Positions 1 to 11,332 of a stretch of DNA of 64,000 nucleotides are shown here, piece by piece. The notes below the pieces were generated by a model. The model was not told where the DNA came from, did not search any database, and saw only the letters and a program-made list of their open reading frames with translations. Positions within the stretch are counted from its first letter, which is position 1. Every line of letters begins with the position of its first letter. A program made the position numbers and the translations under genes. This DNA comes from Waltergamsia citrina (Eukaryota; Ascomycota; Sordariomycetes; Hypocreales; Bionectriaceae), in the NCBI GenBank assembly GCA_022814615.1, contig JAKLNE010000027.1:1-64000 (forward strand), read 5' to 3'.

Positions 1-75
<75 letters not shown>
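1..75. other. Poly-C run at contig end
   Basis: The window opens with 75 consecutive C residues that change abruptly into ordinary AT-rich sequence. It does not match the fungal telomere repeat (CCCTAA/TTAGGG), and no telomere repeat follows. A pure homopolymer of this length at a sequence end is most simply a sequencing or assembly artefact (poly-G/poly-C reads). A real C-tract cannot be excluded. Confidence 0.85.
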
Positions 76-1232
76 TATAAGGGGCTAGTCGGTCATGAAA
101 ACGCACTTTCTTTGCTAGGTACACAAAACGGACATAGACAATCTCAACCTCTGATTCTACTAATGACTTCTATTTGCACAATCGTGAGATTTACAGTTTA
201 TAAAGTGCACAGTTACTTTAAAGAGATTTAGTAAATTAATATTATTTATGTAAATATTAATACACATATACACACAAAAATCATATTACTATAACACCTA
301 TAGCAAAAGTTAGTGTTGGTGCTATTAAGGGTCTTCGTTCCTCTGCCGCTGGTGCGACGAAGTTATTCATGTGTCACCTGTTAAAAATGTAATGTGCAAA
401 GAAGCTCGACAGAAAGAAGAGTTTGGATCCTGCACTGGTTTCAACCCTGACCGAGAGGACACCAAGATCATGTTCAGGGAGCCACATTGACTTCCCTGTC
501 GTCACTGTCTTCGCGAGCTGCAGAGGCGATGAATTGGTTCGAGGGGAGAACGTAACGATTGTGAGAGGTGCGATGAGGAAGGATTTCGAGAGACCTGCAG
601 CGCGTCTGTCCAGAATCGAACTTGGGATAGACTGTGCACAACCATAACCCCTTTCAGGCCTAAAAAACAAAACGAAAGTCACTTGATAGACCGGCAACAA
701 GACCAATAATGACGAACTTGTATTGAATTCCCGGAACCAGTCTAAAGCTCTTCTCAAACGAACGTTAGTAGAGTGATTGGACACAACAAATGCAGTGGTT
801 GCATCAAAAGGATGAATCATCCTCCAGCAACAAAAAAATTACAAGTCTAATGCACATAAGTTTGAGTCACGAATACATCATTGATATGTAGTAGGGCTCG
901 GATATCCTATAATTACACTCGCTCCTACAATATCCTTTACATGATTTAACACCAGCACCTTTATATTTCAGGGTAGCTCCTACTCGGGTGCAACTGGCTT
1001 GAGAACCCTTGGTTCGCCCTACCTACTGTCAGGAACTCTGCAAGTATAATATCAAATACCATTTGTATAGCGTACGTGATTGTCCTACAGGAATAGTACA
1101 GTTGCTTTATGGCTTAGAAGAGTGCACAAAATAATAAGCAATGAAAATTTGTTTGCCCTCGAGATAGATTTAGAACTCGAGAAAATTAGTTTAGCAGATA
1201 GCTTTATAAGAAAAGGAAGCCAAATGTTCATA
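76..1232. other. AT-rich region without a convincing gene
   Basis: Bases 170-300 are strongly AT-rich with TAAAT/TATTAA strings. Two overlapping opposite-strand frames (374-820 minus, 148 codons; 423-647 plus, 74 codons) resemble no family I recognise and lack clear gene structure. The stretch next to 1233 is the 3' flank of the minus-strand regulator. I see no repeats, RNA gene or transposase here. Confidence 0.5.
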
Positions 1233-3972
1233 TCATGGCAAACCCATATGATTCGAATCGGGCATGGGCCTTGTAGACATTTGATAGTTCTCCGTCGGAT
1301 CCAGCTTGCCGGCGCCGAAAGAGAGGCTATTCGCGACGGCTGAAGATTCACCATTGGGCGGTGCCGGAGGTTGAACGCCATTCGAATCCATCATGGCATC
1401 GAACTGCCTCGGTGTCATTGGCCGGCTGCAGCTGAACGGAAGCAGGTTAACGAGCTCCTCGAAGAAGGGGCTCGTTAATTGCGGAAAGACCGTCATTTCC
1501 GTGGGCCCAATGCCGTTGCTTCCACCAGGTGACATGGTCGCTACTGCACAGGCGCTGTTGCTGGTAGTCTGCGACTTGCGACGGGGAGTCATCGACATGT
1601 GGGCGTAATCGAGCGATTCGACCAAGTCGTTCGTAACCTCTGGCGGTAGGCTGACCTCCTGAATAGTTGGGTCTACCAGAGCCGTGTAGCAAGCGGCAGT
1701 GGCGCGGAACTCTTGCAGGCGGGCCCTCATCATACCGCAGCTCCTCCAGTACACCGAAAGATTTTCTAAATTCTGCAGACTGGCCTCATAAGCCGCTGCG
1801 GCTGTCTCGCGGACCGTCTGGCTGGCTGAGTCGAGGAAGATAACGTGGATAACGCCAGCCACGATGTTGCAGTAGCCGTAGAAGGGATCATACGAGGTCG
1901 TTAGGACCTCGGACTGCTGCGACCTAACATCGCCCATGAGACGAGACAAGGAACTAGCTGCGTGGTGGCAAGAGTTGAAATTCTGAGCCAGGAAGCTCTG
2001 CGGCGTGCGTTGGCCAACATGCGCGAGGCGCTGCCGCAGGAGAAAGGGGTGATACAGCAGGCACTGACACAAGTAGAATAGTGCATGTGCAAATGCGACA
2101 GGTGCAGCGCTATGCTGGTCGACGGTGCCGCCTGGGGATGCGAAGTACTTAGAGATGCGGACAGATAGAAGCTCACCCAGCCCTAGCTCAGACTCGTGCT
2201 GGAGAATAGCTGAGTGAATAGCCGAGTATTTAGAACGAGGGTTCCAAGGCGGTAGCTTGCCACTGTTACCCTGCCCTTCCTGCTCACCAAGTGCGTACTG
2301 GGCGCAGCGACCGAGCAAAGACGTGATTAGCACCGTAATTGCAAAAGGGCTTAGCTGGCTCAGCTCAGAGCCAGACAGGTCGTTCTCGAGGTCCTCGAGC
2401 GTGGGTGTCTTGCAGTCGCTGCCAATTCTCCAAGCGTCCTCGTCGCACGGGAGCTGCAGCCGGCAGTGGTCGTCGAGTATAGTTGCTGGGCGCTCCCGAC
2501 CGCAGGATATGAGTTTGTCGCAAAGGTAGAAAGACCAGAAAACGCGGCGCCTCTCCTCTCGATGGACGGCAGGGAAGTCGGGGTTCGGCTCGGCCATGAG
2601 GCGGAAGTCCTGGCAGAGCCTAATAGCTAAGCCGACTTTGATCCATGAACCTTGGGTTCGGCCCTCTAGAGTTGCAGGATAGAAGTTATTAGCTAATTAC
2701 TTTTATAACTTGTTAAGAGCTAGCCCCTGTCCACGAATAGAGCATGCAGTACTTGCGTACATAGAGACACAAAATTGAGATAACTACCGTGGACTTGAAC
2801 GAGTGCACGTAGAAAGATCGGGACAGGGAAGTGTCCAGCCTTCAAAAACAAGGGGTAGAAAACGGACGCGTACGTACCTGTGTAGTCAATAATAGCAAGA
2901 AGCAAGATAGTTTGGACAATGCTAAGCTCAAGCTCGCTCTGTAGACCGTTCCAAGGCATGACAATAGCCTTCCATGATTGCTGCGAGTAAGCTGCAAGCG
3001 CGGCAGTCTTATCCTCAAAGAAAGGATCAGTTGAGTAGCGGATAGTACTAGCTACTAGAGCGAAGAGCAGATGGGCTGGGACCTCGTTCGCCTCGATCTT
3101 GTGACGTAAGCTAGCCTCGTGGAAGAGCGAATAGGGCTGATTATGGCAGAAACGGAAATACAGGTCGGCAGCGGAGCGGATAATATGCATAGGTGGAAGC
3201 CGGATGTACTGAAGCGATGACGCGGATGCCTCGATATCCATAGTAGTCGGCTCGTGGTGGTTGGGGCTAGGTTCTGCAATTGAGCTGGCAGTCGATGAGA
3301 CAATCTTTGCCACTTGCGTGGTGAACCTGGAGACGGTAGACTCGAGACTAGTGTACAAGAAGATGGCCATAGTTAGAAACATATCTCTGTTTTTTTTTTA
3401 AGGTGAAGAATGCGTTGAGTTTGGAGCGTGACAAACGTTTTCAGACTATGCGTAAGCTCGGTTATTTGAGTCTGCATCGCGGCAAGTTGAGCGGTAGGCG
3501 ACTCGTCGGCCACGGACTCATCATGATCTTGCTGTATCTGTTCTTGCTGCTGTAAACACTTGGAGTAAGCCGTGGGATACCTTCAAGCCGATGCTGCGAG
3601 AACTAACGGGTGCTTCTTGCTCCTGGACAGCGGCTGCTGGGCTTCGCTTATCAGAGCCCTGGATGGTCTTGCGTCGCTGGTTGGCGGCGGATACGGAATA
3701 CGCCCATGACGGTACTTGGTCGTCAGTATATGAGCAAGACTGGCCTAGGCGGAGGCAAAAAGAGCATTCAGGTCTTTGGCCGGGGCACCGGACCTTCTTG
3801 CGCCTATTTTTTGTTCCGTTATTAGAGAGCGAACTGATGATTGCAGGGGTGTACTGAGGATGAACTTGAAGGGCAACAATTTTAAGGCACTGTGCACTCA
3901 CCTGCAATTCTGGCAAGCTTGTCTGATGCGCCTGACAGGTTTGTAGTATGTCCATGGCTCTGGACTAGACAT
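1233..3972 (-). CDS. Zn2Cys6 fungal transcription factor (5 exons)
   Basis: Fungal-specific transcriptional regulator of about 776 aa. Inferred exons: 3902-3972, 3581-3803, 3437-3531, 2878-3386, 1233-2665; introns are 98, 49, 50 and 212 nt and all phases agree. The start at 3972 and the first splice are chosen because only they rebuild a complete binuclear zinc cluster: cysteines at residues 20, 23, 30, 37, 40 and 47 (C-x2-C-x6-C-x6-C-x2-C-x6-C). A frame opening at 3955 would lose the first CxxC. A Q-rich, coiled-coil-like linker follows, then a Fungal_trans domain with the typical segments around 'LYFRFCHNQPYSLFHE' and 'RRRVFWSFYLCDKLISCGR'. It is expected to be nuclear and may regulate the neighbouring metabolic genes. 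The target is unknown. Confidence 0.85.
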
Positions 3973-4955
3973 TTGAGTGTGATGAAGCGTGTGAGGGACT
4001 GAGGTAAAGGACTGAAGTAACCGGTGTTGTTTTCTGATCTCTAGGGTGCTGAGATCAACTGTGAATGTGGTAGGTGTTCAGCTAGGGGTCAATCGAGATT
4101 AAAATCATTAGACGGTTTCTCCAAGCAGAATGAATTGACGTTACAAGGAAGATGAAAGTATTAGTCCGTGGAAGATGACAATAGGAGAGAGAACTCCAGA
4201 CGAGAGGCTCCCCCACTAAGAGGGGAGGGGAGGGCCGGTACTCAGCCGTAACCCTACCATCCCAAAGTGCTTGTAACAACCCCAGCTATTCGGTAGAAAG
4301 GTAGTCAAGCCCAGCAGCGGCGTTCATAACCAGAACCGAGATAGCGAGGTGAGGGGAGAGCCATCGCGTTACCGGACGAGGAAAAGTGGCAGGGCGAGCA
4401 GGGCAAGTTCTCAAACGAGCAGCGTTGCTTGCTGGTGGTGGTGGCGGGGCCCCGCATCCTGGCTGACTAGACTACTCGTAGCAGTTGCTAGTGGCGAGGC
4501 CAAGTGCTGTGGACTCAGCTACAGGGGTGTTTAGTGGGAAACAAGGCACCTGCAAATGCCCAACTAGCGCTTGATTCGGGGCGTCAGCTGCGGAACCACG
4601 CTGAACGCTAGCGCCCTAGGCTCCTAACTAGGCTCGTAGGCGAGCACTACTAAACCTGAGTGATTAAGGTACTGTAATTATCTACGGCGGTAGAGTGGGC
4701 GCAACTGAGATTGTGACGTGACAGCATCAACGTTGACTCTTCGTTACGCTTGCGATGCCACATCAGGCACGAGTACCTGTATTGGACCTTCGCATTTGAG
4801 CTCGCTTACTCACATGTTTCCTAGAACGGACATGATGTAGAATCCAAGAAGAAGACGACTCTGCTACTGGTAGATGAGGATCTATTGACGAGACGCAGTA
4901 CAGGGAGGTAAGAAAATCTACTGCTGGCCGACTACCTTCGACTAAGAGTAAGAAG
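3973..4955. other. Intergenic, promoter side of the regulator
   Basis: About 1 kb between the start of the Zn2Cys6 gene and the end of the AAA ATPase gene. It contains short purine-rich tracts near 4205-4235 and short chance frames only. No RNA gene, repeat or mobile element is visible. Confidence 0.5.
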
Positions 4956-6359
4956 CTATTCACCAGCCCCTATCTCACCATTCATTGCGCCGTATTGACT
5001 CGCAAAGGCATTGTGCTTGGCCCTCATAGCTGCATCCACCGTTGCCCGCGCCCTCAATACCGCCCCGTGCACGTCCTGGAACGTAAATGGCACGTACGAC
5101 ATCTCTGCTGCATCGGCTGACGCGATGCGGTTCCACGGCCCTGCCATGGCATCAGGCTCGTTTGCACCGCATGGAACAACAATCGTTCCCTCTTGCCATT
5201 CCCGTCGGCGGAAGTGTTGGCTCGATGTGATGCCGTGCAGTGCTCGTCGCAATAGAGCCTCGACCAGGCACTCAATATCGTAGCCTGACAAGCCCTTCTC
5301 ATGGCACAACATACCCAGCGTCTCCATCTCCTCCTCACTCAGCGTATGCCGGACTCTGCTCATGGCCTTCTCCAGCATCACCTGGCATCCCGCCTGGCTA
5401 GGCAGGTCCACGTACAACTTCAACGAGAGCCGACGCCCGAACCCGTCCATGTCCATGTCGTGCGGTTTATTGGTCGCCCCAATAATGATCACCTCGTCCC
5501 GCGAGTAGATCAGGTCGCTCCACTGGTTCTTGAGCTCGTTCTGAAGGAGGCGATAGCTGTGTGACTGCGTCATATCGCTCGTTGGGTTGCAGAGCAGCCC
5601 GTCGCACTCATCTAGCATGAGCACTGCTGGCGCATCCGCGCGCACCTCTTCGAAAAGCGCCTGAACGAACTTCTCTGCCTCTCCGACGTACTTGGACATA
5701 ATGGCGCTGGCTCGCACATCGTACAGGGCGAGATTGTATCGGCGCGCAAAGCTACGCACAATCAACGTCTTGCCTGTCCCCTGGGGCCCGAAGAGGAGGA
5801 TCCCCGTTGTTGACCGTTGTCGCAGGTCTCGTGTAAGATGTGGAAAGTGTAGGAAGAAGCAGGCGAACTCTTCGAGTGCCTTCTTAATCTCCTCGAGCCC
5901 TGCCACGTCGGACAGATCATGCGTACCGGCTTCATCACTCTGCAAGTCGACCTTGATGCCTCGAATCGTTTCTCTGAGTTGCCTCGCGTGATCATCTTTA
6001 TCAGATATTTTGTCGACCCTAGCTCGCTTAGTCGGAGGCTGGCCCAGTATTTTCCGCATCGACTCGTTGCCTCTCCTTGATGATCGGAAAGACGTGGTGT
6101 CCATTGACGTTTGTTTCGATCCAGGGGGAGAAGCTTCACTGCGCCTAGTCTCCTGTTCTTGTAGGTATACCCTGTTCTCGTTCATCGCATCTTTGTCATC
6201 CTGGGGATTACCGGACGACTGACCCCCCAGAAGCCTGGCGTGGTGGTATATACCATCCGTGATGACGCTGCCATAATTCAGGAGACAGGCTCCTAACAGA
6301 TACACGAATTCTTCGGCGCCGTCAACACGCGATATAACATTGTGTACCCATCGAGTCAT
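4956..6359 (-). CDS. AAA+ ATPase (Msp1/Vps4/katanin-like clade)
   Basis: Single-exon ATPase of 467 aa. Residues 1-140 are poorly conserved, with a mildly hydrophobic stretch around 17-35 and a charged region. The AAA domain starts near residue 150 (DVAGLEEIKKALEE). Walker A is GPQGTGKT (191-198), Walker B VLMLDECD (246-253), sensor 1 GATNKP (294-299) and an arginine pair GFGRR (306-310). The C-terminal helix (FTFQDVHGAV and on) resembles the Vps4/katanin C-terminus. These features suggest a hexameric protein-remodelling ATPase; the substrate is unknown. The Walker B core reads DECD where most relatives have DEID or DEVD. Its upstream region (6360-6775) carries three CGGWCCG motifs. The family is secure, the exact role is not. 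Confidence 0.85.
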   Translation of the reverse strand: MTRWVHNVISRVDGAEEFVYLLGACLLNYGSVITDGIYHHARLLGGQSSGNPQDDKDAMNENRVYLQEQETRRSEASPPGSKQTSMDTTSFRSSRRGNESMRKILGQPPTKRARVDKISDKDDHARQLRETIRGIKVDLQSDEAGTHDLSDVAGLEEIKKALEEFACFFLHFPHLTRDLRQRSTTGILLFGPQGTGKTLIVRSFARRYNLALYDVRASAIMSKYVGEAEKFVQALFEEVRADAPAVLMLDECDGLLCNPTSDMTQSHSYRLLQNELKNQWSDLIYSRDEVIIIGATNKPHDMDMDGFGRRLSLKLYVDLPSQAGCQVMLEKAMSRVRHTLSEEEMETLGMLCHEKGLSGYDIECLVEALLRRALHGITSSQHFRRREWQEGTIVVPCGANEPDAMAGPWNRIASADAAEMSYVPFTFQDVHGAVLRARATVDAAMRAKHNAFASQYGAMNGEIGAGE

Positions 6360-6637
6360 CTTCTCGTGTCATTTCTTTCACTACTCTCTTATTTCGAGTT
6401 GTTTCTCATCAACTCTAGCCGCTGTCTTGACCTCTTACTCGCGGATGTAGCAGCGTAGATCTAGGTTCAACAGCCCCACGCAGGCGCCCACACGGCGCCA
6501 AATCTAAGTTTCCACTGTGGACACTTGCCTAACAGCCCGCTATCCATAGAGAAGTGTACTCGCATATGATGATCCTCGTCGTCTCCGCACCTCTACAGGT
6601 CGAAAACCACGCCATTGCTATAAGCGGCGTCTTAGCG

Positions 6638-6644
6638 CGGACCG
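6638..6644. promoter_or_regulatory. CGGWCCG motif (CGGACCG)
   Basis: Two inverted CGG half-sites separated by one base, the form expected of a Zn2Cys6 dimer site. It lies upstream of the AAA ATPase and downstream of the PQ-loop gene and is the first of three copies within about 110 bp. Function is inferred. Confidence 0.4.
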
Positions 6645-6714
6645 TCCGTTTGGGGCTGACCCGGGTTACCGCGACCCCCACTGAAATATGCGTGTAGTAC
6701 CCCTAAGAGGGCCA

Positions 6715-6721
6715 CGGACCG
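6715..6721. promoter_or_regulatory. CGGWCCG motif (CGGACCG)
   Basis: Second of three copies upstream of the AAA ATPase. With its flanks it forms ACGGACCGT, the same nonamer seen after the P450 gene at 36706-36714. Confidence 0.4.
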
Positions 6722-6739
6722 TGTTTAAGAAACGCAACG

Positions 6740-6746
6740 CGGTCCG
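6740..6746. promoter_or_regulatory. CGGWCCG motif (CGGTCCG)
   Basis: Third copy, 25 bp from the previous one and 30 bp beyond the PQ-loop stop codon. It could act on the AAA ATPase promoter. Confidence 0.4.
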
Positions 6747-6775
6747 GGTTAGGAAGAGACGCCCCGTCGAAGCGA

Positions 6776-7890
6776 TCACGCAGGATGCGTTGTACGACCC
6801 ATTCTTTCTTGCTGTATGATCTGATCCTGAGGTACACCCCGGATCTTGGCCCAGATGGTCGGTATGGTCCAGTCCACGCCTTGACTTTGCCACTCCACAG
6901 CTTCCGGCAGCAGGTCAAATGTCAATCCCGCAGTGGAAGCTTGTTTGCGGAGGCCCCAGGTGCGAATGAACCAGATGCCATGCGAGATAAAGACGGCTCC
7001 CTCGATTGTAGCGCTGGCAGATTGTGTTAGTCAGACTCGGGAGTAGCAATTCGGGACAAAAGACAGGGTAAGCGAACACACTTACACAAGGGCGTAGAGT
7101 ATACCAAACGTAATATCGAAACTGTTTTGCGCAGCTGCCGGAGTGTTTGTTGTGTCAGTGAACTGCTTATATGCATTCCTCTATCCTTCTCAACCCAAGA
7201 AGGCCGACCCTCGTCATTGCAGTCGCAAAATGTCACTTACCAAGAGACAGTAGCGAAAGGACTGCGCCAGACCAGTCGACAGCTAGAAAAAGCAAACTAA
7301 TTCCGACGACCCGGCCACGCCGTAGCAGAAGCTCCGGGGGAATAGGAACATAGCCCATGATGAGTATTGCGCAGGCGGCAACGCCGATGAAGGTTATGAA
7401 TTTGGTGGCCCAAGGCTCCGCTTGTTGATAAGGCTCTCGTAAGAGTAGCACAAGCATGACCTGCAGCCCGGCTATAATAGTGAGAACACAAATACAGGCC
7501 GCAGCAGACTTTCGTGCCGGCCAGCCACTTAAGTAATGCATCAGCAGTTGCAATATCGCATGATGTTGAGATTCCTCCTTCACAGAATAAAGGCACAAGG
7601 AAAGGAACTTACCCAGAGTAATGTTTTACCTGACCCCAACTCACGGTGCAGAGAAGGCCGAAGCATTGGGGCTGCACCTGGAGTGGGATGTTAAAGTTTT
7701 GCAGTATCGCATAAGCCCCAAAGGGCAGAGCCGAGAGGCCCCAAAGAAGCATCATCGTCGACGGCAGACCCTCGGTTGACTTGGTGCGATAGCTCTTCCA
7801 TACTTGGGGACATAGCTGGATGCACCAACAAATAGTCCCAATGAGCCCAAGGATACTGGCGCTCAGCGGTATAGACTCTTGAGGTGCCAT
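6776..7890 (-). CDS. PQ-loop repeat (MtN3/cystinosin-like) 7-TM protein
   Basis: Membrane protein of about 283 aa from four exons: 7613-7890, 7241-7527, 7086-7134, 6776-7013. The first PQ motif is QLCPQVWKSYRTKSTEGLP (about residues 24-42). A second, degenerate one is PPELLLRRGRVVGIS, followed by VDWSGAVLSLLSLAAQNSFD. The small third exon encodes AQNSFDITFGILYALV and the last encodes TIEGAVFISHGIWF plus a hydrophilic tail. The first donor (GG|GTAAGT) joined to the acceptor at 7528 restores SWGQ...GGWPARKS, as in relatives; another choice at 7629/7578 fits the family less well. PQ-loop proteins are vacuolar or Golgi amino-acid or sugar transporters or receptors. The substrate here is unknown. 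Confidence 0.8.
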
Positions 7891-8457
7891 TATCCTGGAG
7901 AATCGTGAGACTTGTCAAGATTGAGAATTTCAAGGTATAAATGTATCGAGATAGGGAGCATGGATGAGAGTAGGAGAAACAACCGCGCGCCTGGTAAACA
8001 CTATCTCGCGGAGGAGTGTGGCTAAGGGACCCGTGACTGCATTTGGCAATGTATAAGTACTTAAAGGATCATCGACGTCTGTGCTGCTAATGGTAGTGCC
8101 CAAAGATACTGATGGAGAGCCTTCGTTACATAGGATAGGTAATTAGATCCACTTGACGTGAATAGCTACCCGCGCGGTTCATCAGCGGTAGTGCATCACG
8201 GAACTCATTCAACTACTTGTTTGAAGGCTTTGATAGATTACTTGACTACTAAATTCTTGATTGCTCGTCGATCGTGATTATACACAGTCTATATAAAGAT
8301 CTAGCCACCGGCGACTGCCTGACCTGAACCCGTATGCGACTACTTCGAGAACTAAAGCTGTCGCGACCTAGACTTGAGACTTATATCTGAGGAACAATGC
8401 AACGTGAAGCTACGGCAGGATGTCAATGGCCGCTATGCGGGATCAAATCTCGCCAGA
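7891..8457. other. Intergenic between PQ-loop and MFS genes
   Basis: Promoter of the PQ-loop gene and 3' flank of the sugar transporter, both on the minus strand. I see no further gene or repeat. Confidence 0.5.
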
Positions 8458-10216
8458 TTAAGACTCAACATGGAGGCTACCGGGCCCTTTCTCACCGACC
8501 ATGAACCCGTGCTTCTGAAGCTTCTCTTCATCCACCAGTCCGTACTCCATAGCAAGCCTCTCCATGTCTGTGACACTAAGACTTGGAAGCTCCTTTCCGG
8601 CCTTAACATACGACTTGTTCTCCATGTAGCCTTTGGCGAAAATGAGATCAATCTCCTCCAGAGAACGACGAGAAGTCTCTGGGTAGAAGAAGTAGCTGAG
8701 GGTAAAATAGTAGATCAGCGAATGCATCAAAGTGAGGTTGAAAATCACAAAGAAAGTAAGAAAATTACGTCAGAACTTACATGCAGGGCAGGAAGAGGAA
8801 GTTAACGGCGCTGAAGAACAGGTACGTGCCCCAGCCAATGTTGGCGACCATAATAGGTGTGACCATAACGACCAGGAAGTTGATACTCCAGTTGACAATG
8901 TTCGCAGACGCAGCACCCTTGGCACGAGTGCGAAGAGGGTTGATTTCGGTAGCGTAGAGCCACGGAACAGTCAGATAGGTGGCGCCGAAGAAGGCAATGT
9001 AGAGAAACAGGCCTACTGCTGCTCCATTTGCCGCGCTTTCGGTACCAGGAATGAGGCAGGAGAACGTAATGAGCATAGAAATACATTGTCCAGCAGCTCC
9101 AATGAGGAACAGGGGCCTACGACCAAAGCGATCCACGGTCCAGAATGAGGTGAGTGAGAAGAGGGCATAGACAACCATGCTAACACCTCCCAGAAGCAGG
9201 GACTGCTCATGGGTGCGATTAAGGGAAGTCTGGAAAAGAATTGGGAAGTAGTAAATGACAGCATTGCAACCACCAATCTGTTGGAAGAATTGAGAGCTGA
9301 TACCGATGAGTAGACGGCGGAAATGTTGCGATGGGCCACCGGTGAACATGTCTGACAGCTTGAAAGCGTCGCCGACCTGGTTCTCAAGGGCAATGGAGTC
9401 GATGATGGAGCGAATGTCCTCCTGAGTCTGCTTCGCGTTGATGGGCTCGCCGTTGACGGCTGCCATGGCACGCGTCGCCTCCTCGACACGCTCGGCTTTG
9501 CAGAGCCAACGAGGAGACTCAGGAACCCAAATAAGACCAATCATGTAGACAAGGCACATGAAGCACTGGAAGGCAATTGGGAAATGCCAGGTGAAGGAGT
9601 TGTCATAGTTCCGCACACCGTAGTTGAGCCAGTAGCTGAGCATGGTTCCTGTAGCAATGAGACCGCACTCAAGACATACAAGGCTGCCGCGGGCTGAGCG
9701 TGAGAGCTCGGCTTGCAGAACAGGCATGGTAGCCATGTTGGCCCCGTTTCCAATGCCGGTTATGGTGCGGCCGATGAGGAACTGGGCGAAAGTGCCGGCA
9801 GAGTTGCCAGTGTTGAACGCGGTGACCTGAATGATAACCCCGACGATGACGAAGAAGCCGCCGAGCTCACATGATAAGCGACGACCGAGCTTGTCACCCC
9901 AGATTATGCACATGAGCGCACCGAGAAGACAGCCAATATCATAGATGGCGACACTGAAGCCCACCAAGTCTGGATTCCCGACAACCTGGGGAAAGGTCTC
10001 GAGCCAGTGAGGAGCGGTGATTACACCGGACATAACACCTACAGGCAGCGCAAAATGTTAGACAAAGAAATCAAGACACATACAAGAAAGCTTGGGTCAC
10101 GCACCTTGGTCGTAGCCGACCAAAACGAATCCAAATGTGAGGACAGCGGAGACAGCATACCCAAGGGGCTTCCCGCTGAGCCCCATGTACTTGGGGATGT
10201 CGTTTGAGGCAGTCAT
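8458..10216 (-). CDS. MFS sugar transporter (sugar porter family)
   Basis: Sugar:proton symporter of about 535 aa in the plasma membrane. Exons 10105-10216, 8781-10038, 8458-8695; introns of 66 and 85 nt. Exon 1 encodes MTASNDIPKYMGLSGKP and the first membrane segment up to GYDQ, joined to GVMSGV. Sugar-porter signatures are all present: DKLGRR after TM2, PESPRWL, QQIGGCNAVIYYFPILF in TM7, DRFGRRPLF, and the C-terminal PETSRRSLEEIDLIF. Twelve membrane segments are expected. The substrate cannot be assigned; relatives take up hexoses, disaccharides or related polyols. A CGGWCCG motif lies about 450 bp upstream, consistent with co-regulation with the catabolic genes. Confidence 0.9.
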
Positions 10217-11332
10217 GTTTGCCTGATGAGCAGATAATATCTGCCCTCACTTCTTCGATGAAGAATGAAGAGACAAAATCAGTTAAGATAGAGAGAGCTC
10301 AAGTGATCAAGACAGAGCCAACAGAACAAAGCCAAGAAAGCATAGGCAGATGATCAGGAAGGCCTTCAAGGTCAATACTGAAATCTGGCATGCTAGAGGG
10401 CAAGTCTATATGCAGTTTCCGTATAGCCGAGACGGTCTTGACGGCGATAAGATCTATTAATGCGATTCTAAGTTTGGTGGTTGTTGCAACTGCACAAGGA
10501 GAGACAACCGTGCGCGCGGGCTGCATTATGCGGAGAACCCACAGGCGAGGTAGTCGATCTGGGGGATTTGTGGGGTCGGAGGAGTGCGCGGGGGATGACA
10601 TCCTGGGGAGTTTCCACACTACGGAGAATCTGGCCTGGAAAGCAAAAAAAAAAAGAGACCGAGACGGACCGGGTTGTGTGAGAGGTGGCTAGGTGGTGAA
10701 CCCGGATGAGGGACGGCGTCGGTTCCGTGTTGTGTGGATTTGGAGGAACGGGGCTGGGCAGGGTGTTCGACGGTGATCAAAGCGCTGAAAGCGGATATGG
10801 GCGTATCTGTGGAGCAGCTCTGCTGGGAGAAAGACTCGATGGCGCGAGAGGTTTCGAGTCATGTTGGAGTTAGGTTCGAGGTGATGTCTCGCGTGTAAGG
10901 GAGTGTCTTGTTCTCTCGGCATTTTACAGTCTATAATCGGAAAAACCGGCGGCTCACTTACAATTACACGAACGTGGTTTGAAAGCACAGCCAGCGATCG
11001 CAATGATCTGATTCGATGTTTTCATACAGCTGAGGCTTCAATTTTAATTAACACAAGCCGTGCATGCTTGGAGGAGATGGTAGTATATACATGTCTGTAG
11101 ACTAGACGAGGCTAAAGTTTCGCGATGTATACAGTTCCCTCGCTGTCTAGTCTGTACTAATTCGTGGCTATGGAGAGTAGGTCTGCGAAGGGCAGGATAA
11201 GTTTACAGTAATTGCAGTTGTTGTTTGACATGACTACACGACACGACGCGCTCTGAGAGGAGACAGTCTGCATACGGATATGTAAATAATTCTTTCCTTG
11301 GGCTACTCTCACATCTTCCGTGGTCGATGTGC
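10217..11332. other. Intergenic upstream of the MFS gene
   Basis: About 1.1 kb holding the transporter promoter and the 3' flank of the copper ATPase. It includes an A10 tract near 10645 and one CGGWCCG motif. Only chance frames are present. Confidence 0.5.
10665..10671. promoter_or_regulatory. CGGWCCG motif (CGGACCG)
   Basis: Inverted CGG/CCG half-sites about 450 bp upstream of the sugar transporter start codon. The role is inferred from recurrence in neighbouring promoters. Confidence 0.4.

Noticed and set aside
374..820. Overlapping opposite-strand frames (148 and 74 codons) near the contig start
   Set aside because: No recognisable domain, no splice structure and no clear coding pattern; left as part of an unassigned AT-rich region.
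3521..3955. Start of the first Zn2Cys6 regulator at 3955
   Set aside because: That frame lacks the first CxxC of the zinc cluster. Starting at 3972 and splicing at 3901/3804 restores all six cysteines.
7578..7629. Alternative 52-nt first intron in the PQ-loop gene
   Set aside because: In frame, but it uses a weak donor and inserts a segment that disrupts the membrane region; the GG|GTAAGT donor with the acceptor at 7528 matches the family better.
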